DNA of 64,000 bases from Ignelater luminosus. Lineage: Eukaryota; Arthropoda; Insecta; Coleoptera; Elateridae. Below the pieces are notes generated by a model. The model searched no databases. It saw nothing but the letters and a program-made list of their open reading frames with translations, and was not told the DNA's origin. Within the stretch, counting starts at the first letter, position 1. The number at the start of each line of letters is the position of its first letter. The DNA lies in the NCBI GenBank assembly GCA_011009095.1, contig VTPC01000425.1:84434-148433 (forward strand), read 5' to 3'. The translations under genes and the position numbers were made by a program. Below, piece by piece: positions 59,762 to 64,000 of the stretch.

Positions 59762-60792
59762 CCCACACAGCATAATTTACTTGCAACAATCTTGCTACAA
59801 GCTTGATAGAGCAAGTGTACAGACTTGCTGCAAACTAGTTATGTCAAGTAAAAAGGCTACAGCAAGCAAACTAGTCTCCACCTGACAAATTTGCAAGAAG
59901 TTTGCAAATGCAAGGTTGCTGTAAACTTGTGGTGCAAACTTGATGCAGGCTTGTAATGTGAATTTTGACGCAAGCTTGTATTGCAAATCTGATGCAGACT
60001 TGTAATGCAAATTTGATATAAATTTGTATTGCATATTTGTTGCAAGCATGTTGCTATAGGCTTATTGTAATGTAACCTTGCCCAAAAAGATGATGCTTAT
60101 TGTTAAATTTTTTATTTTGACGATTTCGGAATTATCAAATCCTATATTTTTAAATAAAACTTAATATTTTAGAAAGATAAAACTTACTACAGATATTATA
60201 ACACAAGAAAATTACATTGATTTATTACTAAATACTCCTCTTCATAGGACATTATTCCAACAGCACAACTAAACTAATTAAAATAAGAAAAAAATAACAC
60301 ATAATAAGTAAAATAGTATATACAATAAAACATATATACGGTAGAAACACAAAAGAAGCAAGAAAGTACAAACAGAAATGTAAATATTATAATACACGCT
60401 CACTCAACCACTTATATCTACACATAAAAGAAATGAAATTGTAAAAATAAATTAAAAAACAAAGAAATATTATACAATTTGGGAGAACGAAAATACAACG
60501 AAAACCAATTAACGTACACTGTAAACACGTGGTTACAAGTGTCAAAGTGAGATGGAGGTGTGAAGCTGACCACGGTTGCTGATAGGACATAGTTTCTGCG
60601 CTACCATCTTTACATATAATTATTTTCAATTGCTGCGGCAAGGATATAGCAAACTTGTGGCAAGTCTAATTTTACATTCCTGTAGTTATCCACTTGCAAC
60701 AAGCTTGCCCAATGCTTGCAAAATTAGTGCAAGTCTGACAAGTTAAAATTAAGGTTTCAGCAAGTTTATAGCAAGCGATAATGCTGTGTGGG
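59762..60792. mobile_element. Non-autonomous element with CCCACACAGCA termini and ATT duplication
   Basis: The left end CCCACACAGCATAATT and the right end (complement CCCACACAGCATTATC) are inverted copies. ATT at 59759-59761 and again at 60793-60795 is an exact 3-bp target duplication. Removing the insert and one ATT joins the pogo-like frame cleanly (W-I-R-M-D-Q). The interior holds many copies of ACTTGC/GCAAGT-type motifs near both ends and a 24-bp tandem array. No transposase was found, so the superfamily is open; 3-bp duplications occur in CACTA, Harbinger and Academ types. Confidence 0.88.
59917..60056. repeat. 24-bp tandem array inside the CCCACACAGCA element
   Basis: About six imperfect units of GATGCAGACTTGTAATGCAA plus four bases. 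Units alternate between TTGTAATG and TTGTATTG, suggesting a 48-bp dimer. The period keeps an 8-residue repeat open on the minus strand, which explains two overlapping open frames there. Confidence 0.8.
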
Positions 60793-60848
60793 ATTCTTAT
60801 CCAGGAAGATAAACCAGTAGAATTGATGGTGTAAAATAGTATACCCAT

Positions 60849-61088
60849 TGTTACGTCCACTTATACGAGGAAGTGAGCTTTTCCATTTTTAAAATAAAAA
60901 AAAAACAATCAACTGTCACTCTCTTAAAACATATAAAATTTAATAATATTTATCAATCTCAATCTCCCTCGTTTCCCATAAAATAAACCCAAGAAAACTC
61001 AAGTGTACCGGGTGCCCGCCTCATTAACAGCACCACGCATCCCTGTTAGCAGGAAGAGGAAGAAGGTGGCAGAGCAACGACCAGGACA
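60849..61088 (+). repeat. Candidate 5' LTR of BEL/Pao element
   Basis: It starts TGTTACGTCC exactly where the pogo-like reading ends and could end at CAGGACA, giving TG...CA ends. Five bases later TGGTGAGTCC could be a primer-binding site. The 3' LTR is outside the window, so the boundaries cannot be confirmed. Confidence 0.45.
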
Positions 61089-61567
61089 ATAATTGGTGAG
61101 TCCAACTTCCTGGTAACCTTTTTGTTAATATTGTAATTTTTAAATACTCGCACAAACATTAATGGTCCTTCGAGCCTGATATTGTAATTTGTATTTTCAA
61201 TTAATTCATAATCTCACTCATTCAATAACTCACTCACTCATAATAATAATAATATAAAGTTTTTTGACATTTATTACTTTCATTTTGAGGTGACATTTTG
61301 TATTTAATATCAATAATCAGAATTCCATTTCTGGGTACTGTTTTGGCAGTGGACACACGTTTTTACACGTTAATTACGTTATTATAATAATATTTTCTCA
61401 TTTTCTCACCCTCTTTAGAAATATTCTCAGTTAAAAGCTCGTTCGTGTTAATATTATATTTGTACAATTGTTAATAACTTCTAATTTATTTTACACCCAT
61501 TCGTTTCTATTTCACATATCAATATACATTTTGTTCGTGTTTTGCTTATTTACTTTTCGCTTCTCGT

Positions 61568-64000
61568 ATGCTAAATATGGCAGATGAGAAAAAACTTAAA
61601 CAATTGTTAGCGCAAAGACGAGTCGAAGTAATCCGCGCACAACAGTTACGGCGTATTGCAGAACAAGTTTTAGTAGATAAAGAGAAAGACATCTAGAATC
61701 AATTTAAATGTCGTTTTAATCGTATTGATAATATTTACCGTAATTTTGAAAAAACACACATTGGTATTCTTTCGCTTGTTTCGATTCAAGATGGTGCTGA
61801 TTTAAATATACAGAATCAAATTTGCTCAGAGTTTGACGATGCGTACTATAGAATACATGCAATTCATACTCAATTGTTCGAAGATACAACAAACACAAAT
61901 CTAACTGATTCTTCCACAGCTAGCTCTTCAAAGCATAACATTTGTCTTCCAAAGGTGGACCTACCTAAGTTTAGCGGTGACCCTAAATCATGGCAAACAT
62001 TTATTAATATGTTTGCTTCTCTTGTACACCAAAATGATTCTCTATCTAATGTTGAAAAATTTAATTATTTATTAAGTTCTCTTAGTGGAGCTCCTCTCAC
62101 AATGATCAAATGTACGCCCCTTTCTAATGATAATTATCTTGTGGCATATGTTATAACGCCCTCAAAAAACGTTATGAAAATAAGAGACATCTCATTGGCA
62201 TTCAATTGAGTCTACGAAAAGGGTCACAAATTGTGACAATTTTCAAGCATTGCGGAATTTATTGGATACCTTCAATGAAAATCTTTCCGCTCTTAAAAAT
62301 TTAAGTTTCCCTGTCAAAGAGTGGGACTTTATTCTGTTTAATATGTTGCTCGATAGAGTTGATGTTGCCACCGCTACTCGATTCGAACTTGAATGTTCAG
62401 ATCAATTAAATTTAGATAAATACTATGATACTCTTGAAGAGTTTTTAAACAAACAGTGCATTGCATTAGACACTGTTGCATTTTCTAATGGCAACTCTAG
62501 AAAACCTGAGGTTTTCGAACAAAAGATTTTGCCATCATGTTCTCAGCAAAATAAATGGAAAACAAGTTCATCTCTTCTTGTTAATTCAAATTACAATTCC
62601 AAGATGATTTGCCAAATATGTCGTGAAGATCATCTGATATACAATTGTCCAAAATTTCTAGGTCAATCTACCAAGGATAGGTATAATTTGATTAAAACGA
62701 ACAAATGGCACCAATTGTTTGAGATCAAAGCACACTGCCCATAATTGTTCTTCTCGTGGTACCTGCAAGAAGTGCTCACGCAAACACCACTCTCTTTTGC
62801 ATTTTGACTCTGACCTCTCAGTTTCTACTGCAAAACTTTCTTCTGATACAGCGAACCCTAGTGCTCAAGGTTCAGTTCCCCATAATCTTTCTACATCGAA
62901 CCAATCTTCACCCTTATTGACTTCATCTATGACCGCAGAGATTAAACCTGTTGTTGGATGTTCTTCAGTAAACTTGTTGTCAAACGTTAAAGGCACAGTT
63001 TTGCTGTCTACAGCCATTGTTGATGTCTTGGATGCCCGAGGCATCTATCAACCTGTTCGCGTATTTCTGAATAGTGCTAGTCAGTGTCATTTTATTACAG
63101 CCAGATGCTGCAAAAAATTGAGACTTGAATGTTCTTCGCTATCTTTAGATATTCGTGGTGTTGGTCAGCTCAGTTCCCGCGCATCTCAAGGTGTCGCATG
63201 TTCTATCAAACACAGAGATTCTTTAGAACCAATTCTCAATTTAGATTTGGTTGTATTACCTCAAATCTGCACAAACATGCCTTGCACTACTTTGCCGATT
63301 GACAAATTTATTAAGTTCTCCAATTTAAAATTAGCTGATGATCAATTCAACGTTTCTCGGCCAGTGGATATGCTTCTAAGTGCAGATGTATTTGCACATA
63401 TTTTAAAAGGCACCTGTCGCTTCAGTTCTTTGGACGAACCAGTCGCTCTAGATACTATATTTGGATGGGTCATAATGGGAAAAGTGAGTTCCAGTCTTAC
63501 TGTCTCGGATACTTGTTTATTAGTTGCAGAATTTTCTCTAGAAAACTCTATCCAAAGACTTTTGGAACTTGACCAAATACCTACTTCTCGTTCTATTTCC
63601 CCTGAAGATAAATTAGCGGAAGAAAGTTTTCAAAGCTCTGTTCAGCGAACTGATTCTGGTCGAATAATGGTCTCATTGCCTCTTCGATGCTCACAACCTG
63701 CATTTGAAGACTCACGAGATATCGCTCTCAAGCGATTCTTCTCTTTGGAAACTCGACTTATTCGTAACCCAACCATATATTTTCAATATCGCGACTTTAT
63801 GCAAGATTAGCTTGACGCAGGTCACATGAAACTCTGTAAATAGTATAACTTCGTCTTCGTATTACATTCCGCATCATTGCATTGCCAACCCAAAGCTTCG
63901 TGTTGTGTTTGATGCGTCCTCAAAATGTTCAAATAATTTATCCCTAAATGATTGTCTCTTACCCGGTCCAAAGTTACAGTAACTTATAACCTCCATTTTA
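61568..64000 (+). pseudogene. BEL/Pao gag-pol, broken
   Basis: The gag start (MADEKKLKQLLAQRR) is open to a TAG at 61694. Gag continues at 61874-62209 (LPKFSGDPKSWQTF, the family gag signature), shifts frame near 62150, and resumes at 62250-62744, with a zinc knuckle CQICREDHLIYNC and a further shift near 62720. A cysteine-rich second knuckle follows, then the A17-type protease region at 62960-63500 (FITARCCKKL, LLSADVFAHIL, DTIFGWVIMGK). At 63070-63078 the catalytic aspartate-serine-glycine site reads NSA, so the protease looks inactive. After a stop at 63808 the start of reverse transcriptase (LDAGHMKL, then HCIANPKLRVVFDASSK) continues in broken frames to the window end. With four or more lesions this copy is dead. 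Confidence 0.9.

Larger units (their letters stand above)
59280..60848 (-). pseudogene. Pogo-like DDE_1 transposase relic, split by an insertion
   Basis: Reading on the minus strand from 60848: NSTGLSSWIR, then (across the 1031-bp insertion at 59762-60792) MDQVLVKRHHDLTARFASNI, KRSKAASDETTL, ETNLTEPWPKK, then in other frames RGMKYPERI, AGEVLPPYVVYKSSHIWDTW, TENGPKGAQY, and GKNVVIGDNL near 59360. These are the blocks of the DDE_1 domain found in pogo and Tigger-type transposases, in their normal order. The first catalytic aspartate (normally just before ETNLT) is replaced by threonine, and at least two frameshifts and several stops are present. The N-terminal DNA-binding region is cut off where the BEL element begins. 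Confidence 0.85.
60849..64000 (+). mobile_element. BEL/Pao LTR retrotransposon, 5' part, degenerate
   Basis: An LTR retrotransposon that continues past the window end. Leader, gag, protease and the beginning of reverse transcriptase are visible in order. It was inserted into the pogo-like relic. Confidence 0.9.

Noticed and set aside
59857..60049. Two open frames with an 8-residue repeat on the minus strand
   Set aside because: Produced by the 24-bp tandem array inside a transposon.
59917..60056. Regularly spaced repeats considered as a CRISPR array
   Set aside because: Units are contiguous without unique spacers, in a eukaryotic transposon.

Overview
This is a 64 kb piece of an insect nuclear genome. 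The evidence is small GT-AG introns, AT-rich noncoding DNA, arthropod-type transposons in every size class, and host genes whose proteins read as insect orthologues. A beetle or another holometabolous insect is my guess and cannot be settled from the window. No bacterial, CRISPR, phage or organellar features were seen.

Four host genes can be supported. (1) 10603-11977, minus: a six-exon DNase II (lysosomal acid nuclease) with both catalytic HxK motifs. (2) 21457-32706, plus: the last three coding exons of a paired-type homeobox gene, best match PROP1-like. They start inside homeodomain helix 3; the upstream homeodomain exon was not found. (3) 45513-56128, minus: an eight-exon CoREST (REST corepressor) gene with ELM2, SANT1, a GATA-like zinc finger and SANT2. 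(4) 56431-57027, plus: the three-exon mitochondrial ribosomal protein gene mRpL41, which shares a 302-bp divergent promoter region with CoREST. DNase II and CoREST are each intact except for one single-base homopolymer indel, which points to assembly error more than gene death.

Most of the rest is mobile DNA. The left part (1-18.4 kb) has a truncated and an internally deleted mariner of one family, R1-like LINE debris, a foldback repeat and a 9-bp minisatellite. The middle (21-40 kb) has two essentially identical, intact 1305-bp DD41D transposons in opposite orientation around the end of the homeobox gene, a decayed Tc1-like element with a possible 69-bp intron, a decayed piggyBac with clear terminal inverted repeats, and a hAT-like element with long inverted repeats inside. 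The 7.2-kb CoREST intron holds a nest of long inverted repeats.

The right end (57-64 kb) has a hAT-type MITE, a long perfect-looking hairpin, and a three-layer nest. In that nest a pogo-like DDE_1 transposase relic is split by a 1031-bp CCCACACAGCA-ended element with an exact 3-bp target duplication, and is then cut by the 5' end of a degenerate BEL/Pao retrotransposon that runs off the window.

I did not find a clearly new cellular system. The most promising items are the inverted pair of apparently live DD41D elements around host exons, the datable TE nest at 59-61 kb, and several long hairpins that could feed small-RNA pathways.
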